A DNA stretch of 64,000 bases from Nitratiruptor tergarcus DSM 16512 (lineage in GTDB: Bacteria > Campylobacterota > Campylobacteria > Campylobacterales > Nitratiruptoraceae), in the NCBI RefSeq assembly GCF_027946175.1, contig NZ_AP026671.1:1240001-1304000 (forward strand), in the 5' to 3' direction. Positions 19,736 to 27,605 of the stretch are shown here, in pieces. The notes under the pieces are model-generated. The model was given only the letters and a program-made list of their open reading frames with translations. It was not told the origin of the DNA and searched no databases. The translations under genes were made by a program, and so were the position numbers. How positions within the stretch are numbered: the first letter of the stretch is position 1; each line of letters starts with the position of its first letter.

Positions 19736-20611
19736 ATGAGCAAACATCTAATTACTACCAAAGATCTCAAGAAAGAAGAGATTGAAGATATTTTCAATCT
19801 TGCTACACAATTTTTACAACCCCCTTATGAAAAACTCTTGCAAGATAAACTCATTATAACTATATTTTTTGAAAACTCTACCCGTACAAGAAGCAGTTTT
19901 GAAGTAGCTGCTAAAAATCTTGGAGCACAAGTTGTCAATCTTGATGTGACTCGTAGCAGCACAAAAAAGGGAGAAACACTCTTTGATACTGCAGCAAATC
20001 TTGATGCTATGGGGCCAAATGCTATAGTAGTACGCCATAAGCATGCAGGAGCTCCCGCTCTCCTTGCTCGCCATGTGAGCTGCTCACTCATCAATGGAGG
20101 AGATGGGGCACACGCCCACCCCACACAAGCCCTTCTCGATCTTTTCACACTCAAACAACATCTAGGCAATGTGCAAGGGAAAAAGATAGCGATTGTGGGA
20201 GATATTAAAAACTCCCGTGTAGCCAACTCCAATATAGAGCTGCTTACTCGTTTTGGTATGGAGGTGATATTGGTTGCGCCTCCACACTTTTTACCTCCTA
20301 CATCTCTTCGCACTTCAAGTAGTCTCCAAGAGGTCATAGATGAAGTAGATGCTATTATGAGCCTGCGTACACAAACAGAGCGACACAAGTATCCAATCTA
20401 TGCTTCACTACGTGACTATGGGAGCGATTTTTGTATCACAAAAGATCTCATTGGCGATCGTGATATTCTTATCCTCCATCCAGGACCAGTCCACCGAAAT
20501 ATCGATATAAGCGACGAAGTTCTTGCAGATCCTCGATGCAAAGTACTTGAGCAGGTAAGAAATGGAGTAGTAGTGAGGATGGCGATTTTGGTAAAACTGA
20601 TACATGGATAG
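19736..20611 (+). CDS. pyrB: Aspartate carbamoyltransferase catalytic chain
   Basis: PyrB makes N-carbamoyl-aspartate, the committed step of pyrimidine synthesis. The 291-residue protein carries the carbamoyl-phosphate motif [12 protein letters not shown] (about 46-57) and the aspartate-binding region [14 protein letters not shown] (about 123-136), and HPGPVHR near residue 249. No pyrI regulatory chain follows; instead pabB overlaps by 8 nt. Confidence 0.97.
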   Translation: MSKHLITTKDLKKEEIEDIFNLATQFLQPPYEKLLQDKLIITIFFENSTRTRSSFEVAAKNLGAQVVNLDVTRSSTKKGETLFDTAANLDAMGPNAIVVRHKHAGAPALLARHVSCSLINGGDGAHAHPTQALLDLFTLKQHLGNVQGKKIAIVGDIKNSRVANSNIELLTRFGMEVILVAPPHFLPPTSLRTSSSLQEVIDEVDAIMSLRTQTERHKYPIYASLRDYGSDFCITKDLIGDRDILILHPGPVHRNIDISDEVLADPRCKVLEQVRNGVVVRMAILVKLIHG

Positions 20612-21545
20612 ACTCTCCTATTATGCGAGCAAAAATATCCCTTTTTTGTTTGTTATCGACTATAAAAAGGAAAATGTTTTTGCCAAGCCTCTAGCAGAGT
20701 TACAAAATATCTATTTTAAAGTTCCCAGCTTTTGCAACTACACACTTCCCCCTAAGCGCTATCCTAAAATCTTAAAAAAAGAGCCCATCTCTTTTGCAAA
20801 GTATCACAAAGCATTTACCTATGTGCAAGAGGAGATAAAAAATGGAAACACCTACCTCCTCAACCTCACCTTCCCTACTAAAATCGCTACTGATAGCACA
20901 CTCCTAGAGATTTTCTATGCCACAAAGGCTAAATTTAAACTCTACTTCCAAGATAGCTTCATCTGCTTCTCACCTGAGCGATTTGTGAAAATAGAAGATA
21001 ACTGCATAAGTACCTATCCAATGAAAGGCACAATTGATGCAAATTTGCCAAATGCCAAGCAAAAAATTCTATCAAATATAAAAGAGATGGCAGAGCATAC
21101 AATGGTAGTAGACCTTTTGCGCAACGATCTCAATATGGTTGCAAAAAATGTGCGTGTAAAACGCTTTCGCTATGTAGATAAAATCCGTGCAGGAGACAAA
21201 GAGCTTTTACAAGTATCGAGTGAAATTGAGGGAAAACTTGAGCCCCACTGGCAAAAACACTTAGGAGAGATCTTCGATGCACTTCTTCCTGCTGGAAGTA
21301 TCACAGGTACTCCTAAAATTTCTACATGCCATATCATTGAAAAAGCAGAGCAGTATGCAAGAGGATTTTATACAGGAGTTTTTGGCTATTTTGATGGAAA
21401 AAGTCTCGATAGCGCAGTTATGATACGCTTCATTGAAAAAAGCCCAGGGGGACTTGTTTATAAAAGTGGTGGAGGTATCACCATTGATAGCGATGTAGAA
21501 GCTGAATATAAAGAGCTACTTGACAAAATCTATTTACCACTCTAA
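20604..21545 (+). CDS. pabB: Aminodeoxychorismate synthase component I
   Basis: PabB aminates chorismate for p-aminobenzoate and folate synthesis. The 313-residue protein is shorter than E. coli PabB (about 450) and keeps mainly the chorismate-binding domain: [25 protein letters not shown] (about 139-150), [12 protein letters not shown] (about 230-241) and [12 protein letters not shown]. The N-terminal anthranilate-synthase-like domain is reduced. It overlaps pyrB by 8 nt. Its 3' end overlaps the convergent pqiC-like gene by 4 nt. No pabA glutaminase or pabC lyase is nearby. Confidence 0.9.
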   Translation: MDRLSYYASKNIPFLFVIDYKKENVFAKPLAELQNIYFKVPSFCNYTLPPKRYPKILKKEPISFAKYHKAFTYVQEEIKNGNTYLLNLTFPTKIATDSTLLEIFYATKAKFKLYFQDSFICFSPERFVKIEDNCISTYPMKGTIDANLPNAKQKILSNIKEMAEHTMVVDLLRNDLNMVAKNVRVKRFRYVDKIRAGDKELLQVSSEIEGKLEPHWQKHLGEIFDALLPAGSITGTPKISTCHIIEKAEQYARGFYTGVFGYFDGKSLDSAVMIRFIEKSPGGLVYKSGGGITIDSDVEAEYKELLDKIYLPL

Positions 21546-22060
21546 TTTGCATCTATTTTTTTATGCAGACATCGCTTTGCAACATCTTTTGCCACCATCG
21601 CATAGAGGTTTTGCAATGCGCTATCAAAAGTCTGCTGGATATTTTCTTGGAGATCTTTTTTTACTACAAATTTTTTATCAAAATAGTATCCCTCAATGAC
21701 GAGATGATTTGCATGTATATAGATCGCATCTACATGTAATTTGACAATACAACGTGGTACCTTATCCCCTTCCCAAGGGTAGTGCAATACATTCTCATTT
21801 CCTAAGTAACTGTGCAGATATGCAATAAGTCTCTTAGTTAAAAGTTCATCTGGCTCGCCAGCTAACGCAAAATCAATAAATCTCTCACTCTCTTCCCGCA
21901 CTAAAATTTTATCAATAAGAAGATAATCTGGTAGTTCCACATCTGCTACGCCAATAAAAATTTTAGTATGATAATGTGCAGTTGTTTCAAAATATGGCTG
22001 ATGGTAGACTTTTTGCGCACATCCTATCATTAAAAATGCAATAAGCCATACAAAACGCAT
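21542..22060 (-). CDS. pqiC: PqiC-like outer-membrane lipoprotein
   Basis: This 172-residue protein has a lipoprotein signal peptide with the lipobox LMIGC (Cys14), then a domain compatible with the ABC-type transport auxiliary lipoprotein family (PqiC/YmbA): VADVELPDYLLIDKILVRE at about 38-56 and RLIAYLHSYLG at about 82-92. It directly follows the MCE-domain gene, the order pqiA-pqiB-pqiC of E. coli. PqiC anchors the PqiB tunnel at the outer membrane. Assignment is from context plus motif; sequence similarity is not obvious by eye. Confidence 0.75.
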   Translation of the reverse strand: MRFVWLIAFLMIGCAQKVYHQPYFETTAHYHTKIFIGVADVELPDYLLIDKILVREESERFIDFALAGEPDELLTKRLIAYLHSYLGNENVLHYPWEGDKVPRCIVKLHVDAIYIHANHLVIEGYYFDKKFVVKKDLQENIQQTFDSALQNLYAMVAKDVAKRCLHKKIDAN

Positions 22061-23674
22061 CTAATCTCCAAAAATCAAAGCATTTGGTTTTTTATCTAAT
22101 TTCAGTAGTACCTTACGCAGCGCCTTACTAGCTCTATCAATATCTTCAAGAGTTTTTGTAAGCTGCTTTTTAAATAAGGAGTTATTGGAGTAGCTTTTTG
22201 CTAGGGTTTCATACGATTTAAGTGTATGTTGTAAATCTTTAAGAAGTGTGTGAAGCTCTTTTGGCAACGCTTTGGTTTCATTTGCATCTAACAGTTTTGT
22301 CACTGCATCAGAACTTTTACGCAAAGAGAGAAGAGTCTGACGAAGAGGCTCACTATTTTTTTCTAAAAGATTTGAAAATGCATTTATACTATGCTCTATT
22401 GGGAGTTTTTCAAGTTTTGTAAGTAGAGATTGAATCTGCACTATGAGACTATTTTGCTCTACAGGCAAAGTAGGTAAGAGATAGAGATTTGTGTCTATCT
22501 GATGCAAAGCACCTGGCTTTTTATCGAATACGAGATTAACGAAAAGCGTTTTTGTTAAAATATTTGATTGTTCCAGTCTTGCTTTAAGACCATTTTTGAC
22601 AGCCTCTTCAAAAGGTCCAATGCCTTCTTTGGAAGTCTTTTTAAATGCTGCTACATCGATAGAGGCTATGACTTCTGAATCTATCTCTCCTCCCTTCACA
22701 GAAGCCTTTATATCTTTAACGCTCCCTATTTCAAAGCCCTTAAATTTTACAGGAGCACCTTTTTGCAAATAACCTACCCCTTTGTTAAAACGCAGAAGAA
22801 AATTGCGATAATCAGTTTGAGAGACTCCTAACTTCTTATGGAGTGCGCTCTCTTTACTTGGATAGAGCCATAAAGGATGATGCAAATCTATCTTTTCATG
22901 CAGCTTGGCAACAGGAGTAAAAAACTCCACCCCTCCAATGAGCAGTTGTGATAGAGTACCAATATTAAGATTGATACCATTGGCAGCAAGATTGATATCG
23001 ACACCTCTGATATTCCAAAATTTTGTAGAGGAGTTGATATAGCTATCATACGGCTTTTTAACAAAAATATAGATATTGACAAACTCTCCACTCTTATCAA
23101 GCTCTACTTTTTTAATACTTCCTACTTCAAGATCTTTAAAATAGACAGGAAGTCCAGGAGTCAGTGTATATGAAGATGAGGATTTGAGCCAAAAGTTACG
23201 TCCCTCTTGCAAGATAATATCTAGAGGAGCTTCATCCAAACCTTGAAATTCCACCTTCTTTTTTCCTCCAACCTCACTCGCCATCTGGATGTAAGAGCCA
23301 CTCACTAAAGCATCCAGTCCCCGTACTTTTCCAATGGCAATCTCTGGTTTTACTATCCAAAATCGCGCCTTCTCATTCAAAAAAGGAGTAACATCTTTAT
23401 TCATACGGGCATATACTGCCACTCCCTCTTTTTGTTTGAGAATCTCAATCCTCTCAACTACTCCCACTTTTACATCGCGAAACTTCACAAAAGACTGCTT
23501 TGGTTCCAATCCCCCACTATTTTTAAAATATATCACGACCTCAGGACCAAGCTTAGCATAGTAGCGATAGATCATCCACCCACCAATAAGGAGAGCTATG
23601 ACAGGAATGATCCATACAACAAAATTGATTTCACTTTTTTTAATTTTTACTTCAACAATTTCATCTTTTTTCAC
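22061..23674 (-). CDS. pqiB: PqiB-like MCE-domain protein
   Basis: PqiB-type proteins form a periplasm-spanning lipid tunnel from stacked MCE rings. From GTG 23674, with GGAGAGGA just upstream, it has 537 residues: one N-terminal membrane helix (about 15-37), three MCE/MlaD repeats (about 40-130, 155-225, 280-380; compare GLEPKQSFVKFRDVKVG, LTPGLPVYFKDLEVG, LQKGAPVKFKGFEIG) and a long helical, coiled-coil C-terminus (about 410-530). Earlier in-frame codons at 23713 or 23698 would lengthen the overlap with the upstream pqiA half; the GTG gives a 14-nt overlap. It is the core of the pqiA-pqiA-pqiB-pqiC cluster. Confidence 0.9.
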   Translation of the reverse strand: MKKDEIVEVKIKKSEINFVVWIIPVIALLIGGWMIYRYYAKLGPEVVIYFKNSGGLEPKQSFVKFRDVKVGVVERIEILKQKEGVAVYARMNKDVTPFLNEKARFWIVKPEIAIGKVRGLDALVSGSYIQMASEVGGKKKVEFQGLDEAPLDIILQEGRNFWLKSSSSYTLTPGLPVYFKDLEVGSIKKVELDKSGEFVNIYIFVKKPYDSYINSSTKFWNIRGVDINLAANGINLNIGTLSQLLIGGVEFFTPVAKLHEKIDLHHPLWLYPSKESALHKKLGVSQTDYRNFLLRFNKGVGYLQKGAPVKFKGFEIGSVKDIKASVKGGEIDSEVIASIDVAAFKKTSKEGIGPFEEAVKNGLKARLEQSNILTKTLFVNLVFDKKPGALHQIDTNLYLLPTLPVEQNSLIVQIQSLLTKLEKLPIEHSINAFSNLLEKNSEPLRQTLLSLRKSSDAVTKLLDANETKALPKELHTLLKDLQHTLKSYETLAKSYSNNSLFKKQLTKTLEDIDRASKALRKVLLKLDKKPNALIFGD

Positions 23675-24239
23675 ATTCCTCTCCAATAAGCCTCTCATCA
23701 ATTGATGAGGCACTGAGTATCGTCAACACTACCATTATCGCAAAAGATGTAGCCCCAACTCCTGGTATTATAGCTATATTCTTAAAATGTATCAAAGCAA
23801 CCAAAATAATAACCACAAATACATCTATCAATGACCAAGGCCCTGTAATTTCAATGAGATGATAGAGAAAAATCTTTTGGCGCACGCTTTTGCAATCAGC
23901 CTTCCATAGCGCATAAATGATATAAAAAAGCACGATAAATTTAGTAAGAGGAATTATTACCGATGCTACAAGTATTATGAGAGCTACTGGATAATCACCT
24001 GCTTGAAACATCTGTATCACACCTTCAATAATAGTGCTCCCATAGGTATTGGAAAACTTACTTGTTTGCAAAATTGGATAGATATTTGCTGGAATATAAA
24101 ATGCAATTGCTGCAATGAGCAGTGCCAAAGCTTTCTGGAGCGAAGCTTTGCGCTGTAAAAAAATAGTTTGATCACACCTTCTACATTTTGGCACATCTTC
24201 ATTCACAGCACCACAAAAAGGGCAACGAATATATTTCAT
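23661..24239 (-). CDS. PqiA-like membrane protein, second half-unit
   Basis: This 192-residue protein has two zinc-ribbon Cys pairs at the N-terminus (CPFCG, CRRCD) followed by four membrane helices, with the paraquat-inducible-protein-A motif IPANIYPIL at about 49-57 and ITGPWSLIDVFVV at about 130-142. E. coli PqiA is one protein with two such halves; here each half is a separate gene. The start MKYIRCPFC at 24239 overlaps the upstream half by 4 nt (ATGA). It presumably feeds lipid to PqiB. Confidence 0.88.
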   Translation of the reverse strand: MKYIRCPFCGAVNEDVPKCRRCDQTIFLQRKASLQKALALLIAAIAFYIPANIYPILQTSKFSNTYGSTIIEGVIQMFQAGDYPVALIILVASVIIPLTKFIVLFYIIYALWKADCKSVRQKIFLYHLIEITGPWSLIDVFVVIILVALIHFKNIAIIPGVGATSFAIMVVLTILSASSIDERLIGEECEKR

Positions 24240-24841
24240 ACCTCTTCCCATAAATCCCAGTACTGCTCAATTTTTATGTAGCGCGTCAGATAAATCTCAA
24301 GCAGTACAAAAAACGCCATTGCCCAAAAAGCCAGTCCAAAATGGATATGTGCATACTCATAGATTTTTACCATAGCAACGAGAATAGAGACAAAGAAGAT
24401 ATCGAGCATACTCCAACGGCTCAATAGCGTCATAAACTGCAAAACCCATTTAGCAAAAACTCTTTTTTTCATCACTAATAATAATGAAAATATAAATAGA
24501 GTTCCCATAAGCAGCAAAGGAAAGAGAAAAAGCACTAAAAAAGCAAAAAGTGCCATAAAAATGTATCCTTCATGGAGCAGTTGCCAAATAGCATCTAAAA
24601 GATTAACAGAAGAAAAACTCCCTGCAAAATCGATCTGGACAATAGGAAAAGTAGAGGCAATAGTAAAAAAGATAAGTGCAGCTAAACTCAATGCTAAAGC
24701 TCTTTGGGGAAGATCTGTATAATTTTTATAAAGTCTTGCATTGCAGTTTGCACAGTGTGCCTCTTCTTTTTTGCTTAATGGCAGCTTCTTATGGAGCGTT
24801 TGACATCGAGGACAGATAGTGAGATCTTTTAAGTTATTCAT
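24236..24841 (-). CDS. PqiA-like membrane protein, first half-unit
   Basis: This 201-residue protein has N-terminal Cys pairs CPRC and CANC and four predicted helices, with ASTFPIVQIDF at about 61-71 and LLSRWSMLDIFFVSILV at about 139-155, matching the repeated PqiA domain. It leads the cluster pqiA1-pqiA2-pqiB-pqiC. The two halves differ enough to be an old duplication. Start at 24841; the promoter was not defined. Confidence 0.88.
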   Translation of the reverse strand: MNNLKDLTICPRCQTLHKKLPLSKKEEAHCANCNARLYKNYTDLPQRALALSLAALIFFTIASTFPIVQIDFAGSFSSVNLLDAIWQLLHEGYIFMALFAFLVLFLFPLLLMGTLFIFSLLLVMKKRVFAKWVLQFMTLLSRWSMLDIFFVSILVAMVKIYEYAHIHFGLAFWAMAFFVLLEIYLTRYIKIEQYWDLWEEV

Positions 24842-24887
24842 TTTACAATTTTAGCATATTTTAAGCTTCAAAAAAGATTCGTAAAAG

Positions 24888-24893
24888 TATAAT
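24888..24893 (+). promoter_or_regulatory. -10 element of the DUF2853-ATPase operon
   Basis: GTAAAAGTATAATTAATT gives a perfect TATAAT 28 nt before the DUF2853 ATG. Confidence 0.6.
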
Positions 24894-24920
24894 TAATTAA
24901 AATTAGCGAAAGGAGCGCAG

Positions 24921-25262
24921 ATGAATAAGCTTGAAGAAAAGATAGCTCTTTATAAAGAGAAGATGAAAGAGATCGAGCCAAATTTTGATGAAGAGCTTCT
25001 TGAAAAGATAACAAGAAGTCTTGGCCCTTCAATCTATAAAAAAGATTCTGAAATAGTCTCTTGCTCAAGCGAGAGTGAACTTGAACGAGTACGCAAAAAT
25101 TTTCTTAAAATGAAACTAGGTCTTGATAAAAGTGATGAAGAGCTTGATAAGGCTATCAAAGAGGTTTGTGAAAAAATGGGAAGCTCTAATCGCAATAAGT
25201 ATCGTGCACTTTTTTACTACTTTCTTGTGAAAAAATTTAATAAAGAGTCCCTCTATATCTAA
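24921..25262 (+). CDS. DUF2853 family protein
   Basis: This 113-residue acidic helical protein matches DUF2853 as I remember it: LEEKIALYKEKM at the start, LGPSIYKKDSEIVSCSSESELE in the centre, NFLKMKLGLDKS, and SSNRNKYRALFYYFLVKKF near the C-terminus. No function is established. The gene has AAAGGAGCG before its ATG and shares one base with the downstream ATPase start (TAATG), so the two are co-translated. Whether the pairing is conserved elsewhere needs a neighbourhood search. Confidence 0.85.
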   Translation: MNKLEEKIALYKEKMKEIEPNFDEELLEKITRSLGPSIYKKDSEIVSCSSESELERVRKNFLKMKLGLDKSDEELDKAIKEVCEKMGSSNRNKYRALFYYFLVKKFNKESLYI

Positions 25263-27196
25263 TGCAAGAGCTTTTTGAAAAACTAGGTCTTTTTTACCTT
25301 GGTAAGCAAGTAGATCAAAAAGGGGAAGAGACAGGACTATTAGAGCTCATAAAAAGCAAAGATTTTACCACCCACGCCGCTATCATCGGCATGACAGGTA
25401 GCGGCAAAACCGGTCTTGGTATCGGGCTCCTTGAAGAGGCTGCAATCGATAAGATCCCAGCTCTCATTATAGATCCAAAAGGTGATATGGGCAATCTGCT
25501 CTTAACTTTTAAGAACCTCTCTGCTAAAGAGTTTGCGCCATGGGTAGATCCACTTGAGGCACAAAAAAGCGGTCTTAGCATCGAAGAGTATGCTGCAAAA
25601 ATTTCTTCTATGTGGAAAGAGGGGATAGAGAGCTTTTACCAAGACGCATCGCGCATAAAGCGACTGAAAAATGCTGCCGACTTTACAATATATACGCCGG
25701 GCAGCAGCGCAGGTGTACAACTCTCAATTCTCTCCTCTTTTGATGCACCAAGCAAAGAGATACGTGATGATATCGATAGCTATAGCTATCTCCTCTCATC
25801 AAGTGCCAGCTCACTCCTTGCACTCCTTGGCAAAAATCAAGAAAAAGCTTCAAATGAATTCATACTTCTATGCAATATTCTCGATTTTTACTGGAAAAAA
25901 GGGGCAAGTATAACTCTTGAAGAGCTTATCGCCAATATCATTAATCCCCCTTTTAAAAAGATAGGAGTCTTACCTCTCGAGGGATTTTATCCAGTAAGGG
26001 AGCGCACGCAATTGGCTTTACAGCTCAACAATCTCATCTCTAGCCCTTCTTTTAGCAACTGGATAGTGGGAGAGCCTCTAGATATTGCAAAACTCCTCTA
26101 CACTGATGAGGGAAAACCGCGTCTGAGCATTATGTATATTTCCCACCTCAATGACAATGAACGTATGTTTTTTGTCACTTTCTTGCTCAATAAACTCATA
26201 TCCTGGATGCGCACGCAAAGTGGAACATCTACCCTTCGAGCGCTTCTCTATATGGATGAGATTTTTGGCTATTTCCCTCCAAATGCAAATCCTCCATCCA
26301 AAGAGCCGATGCTGCTTCTTCTCAAGCAGGCACGTGCTTTTGGTATAGGAGCAGTGCTCTCTACTCAAAACCCAGTAGATATCGACTACAAGGGTTTGGC
26401 AAATATCGGTACATGGTTTTTGGGAAGATTGCAAACAAAACAGGATATTGCCCGCGTCATTGATGGACTTTTAAAAAATAGTCCTGATGCACTCGATAAG
26501 CAGACCATAGAAAAGATTTTATCCAATCTTCCAAAACGCACATTCTTGCTGCGCAGTATCCACAAAGAAAATCTTGAGATATTCAAAACTAGATGGGTGC
26601 TCAGTTACCTCAAAGGACCACTGAGTAAAGAGGAAGTGGCAAAACTGATGGCTCCTAAAAAAAAGCAAACAGACAGAACCACACAACAGCAAAAACAAAA
26701 AATCACTCATACCCCTTCTCTCTCTCTCAAAGCCTTAGTACCTCAAGGAGTTACACAACTCTTTGAGATCTACAATCCAGGTGTAGCATCTTTTAACTTT
26801 TTACCCTTTATACGTACACAAGCAACACTGCACTACTATAGTGCCCCAAGAGGTATAGATTTTACTCAAGAGCTTTGCTATGAGTTTGAGGCAGAAAATA
26901 TCAGCCTTGCAGATACAGAGCCATGTGATGCAAAAGAGTTGAGCACACAAGCTCCATCAAATGCTATGTATGCAGATCTTCCATCAGAACTTTTACAAAA
27001 AAGTGGGTGGACAGCTCTTAAAAAAAGATTGCGCGATGAGCTCTATCTCAAAAAACGCCTTACTCTTTACAAAATACCCAAACTTGGTATCGAATCACAT
27101 CTGGATGAATCTCTTGAAGATTTCCAAGCAAGAGCAAGAGCACTTTTACGCGATTTACAAGAGCAAGAGAGAAAAGATCCAAAAACGCTACGATAG
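25262..27196 (+). CDS. HerA/DUF87-type ATP-binding protein, main part (reading frame broken near 27170)
   Basis: This 644-residue P-loop ATPase has FYLGKQVD at the start, Walker A GMTGSGKTGLGIGLLEEAA (about 43-61), IIDPKGDMGNLLLTF (about 68-82), LLYMDEIFGYFPPNANPP (about 323-340) as Walker B, and LSTQNPVDIDYKGLANIGTWFLGRLQT (about 363-389, sensor region). It resembles the large bacterial ATPases related to HerA helicases and conjugative motors. The family, as I remember it, goes on with a basic coiled coil and a GRKxxSxSTxxxAGT segment. Here that part lies in another frame (27171-27605), so the ORF ends early at DLQEQERKDPKTLR. A short GAGAGA run at the joint suggests a 2-nt loss (or 1-nt gain). 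Confidence 0.85.
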   Translation: MQELFEKLGLFYLGKQVDQKGEETGLLELIKSKDFTTHAAIIGMTGSGKTGLGIGLLEEAAIDKIPALIIDPKGDMGNLLLTFKNLSAKEFAPWVDPLEAQKSGLSIEEYAAKISSMWKEGIESFYQDASRIKRLKNAADFTIYTPGSSAGVQLSILSSFDAPSKEIRDDIDSYSYLLSSSASSLLALLGKNQEKASNEFILLCNILDFYWKKGASITLEELIANIINPPFKKIGVLPLEGFYPVRERTQLALQLNNLISSPSFSNWIVGEPLDIAKLLYTDEGKPRLSIMYISHLNDNERMFFVTFLLNKLISWMRTQSGTSTLRALLYMDEIFGYFPPNANPPSKEPMLLLLKQARAFGIGAVLSTQNPVDIDYKGLANIGTWFLGRLQTKQDIARVIDGLLKNSPDALDKQTIEKILSNLPKRTFLLRSIHKENLEIFKTRWVLSYLKGPLSKEEVAKLMAPKKKQTDRTTQQQKQKITHTPSLSLKALVPQGVTQLFEIYNPGVASFNFLPFIRTQATLHYYSAPRGIDFTQELCYEFEAENISLADTEPCDAKELSTQAPSNAMYADLPSELLQKSGWTALKKRLRDELYLKKRLTLYKIPKLGIESHLDESLEDFQARARALLRDLQEQERKDPKTLR

Positions 27197-27605
27197 TAAA
27201 CTCAAACGCCTCCATCAAAAGCTTGATCGCCTCTATGAGAAACTGCAAAAAGAGAAAGAGGAGGCAAAAAGCAAAACAACAGATACTATCATATCCCTTG
27301 GAATGACACTGCTTGATTCTCTCTTTGGGCGCAAAAGAGTAAAAAGTTCAACCATCTCTAAAGCTGGCTCAACACTCTCTAAAGCAAAACGGGCATACAG
27401 TGAGTATGATGACATAAAGATAGTAGAAAAGCGTATAAAAGATCTAGAAGAGGAGATAGGAACGCTTCAAGAAGAACTTGAAAAAGAACTAGATAAGCTT
27501 GAAGAAAAATATACGCTGCAAAACTATTCACTCAAAGAGTTCTACATCAAACCACGTAAAAACGAAATCAAAATTAATCTGCAGCTTGTGTGGAAACAGG
27601 CCTAA
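27171..27605 (+). pseudogene. Out-of-frame C-terminal part of the HerA-like ATPase
   Basis: Read from about 27171 this frame gives EKIQKRYDSKLKRLHQKLD, a coiled coil, then TIISLGMTLLDSLFGRKRVK, STISKAGSTLSKAKRAYSE, a second coiled coil and a KPRKNEIKINLQLVWKQA end. This is the expected C-terminal region of the upstream ATPase, shifted by +1 (or -2). It lacks its own plausible start. Either the gene is disrupted, or there is a sequencing error, or the ribosome changes frame; I favour a mutation or error. Its stop overlaps the serpin stop on the other strand. Confidence 0.75.

Noticed and set aside
26961-27170. N-terminal portion of the 214-codon ORF overlapping the HerA-like gene
   Set aside because: This part reads the ATPase coding sequence in another frame; only the part after the frameshift point resembles the protein family.
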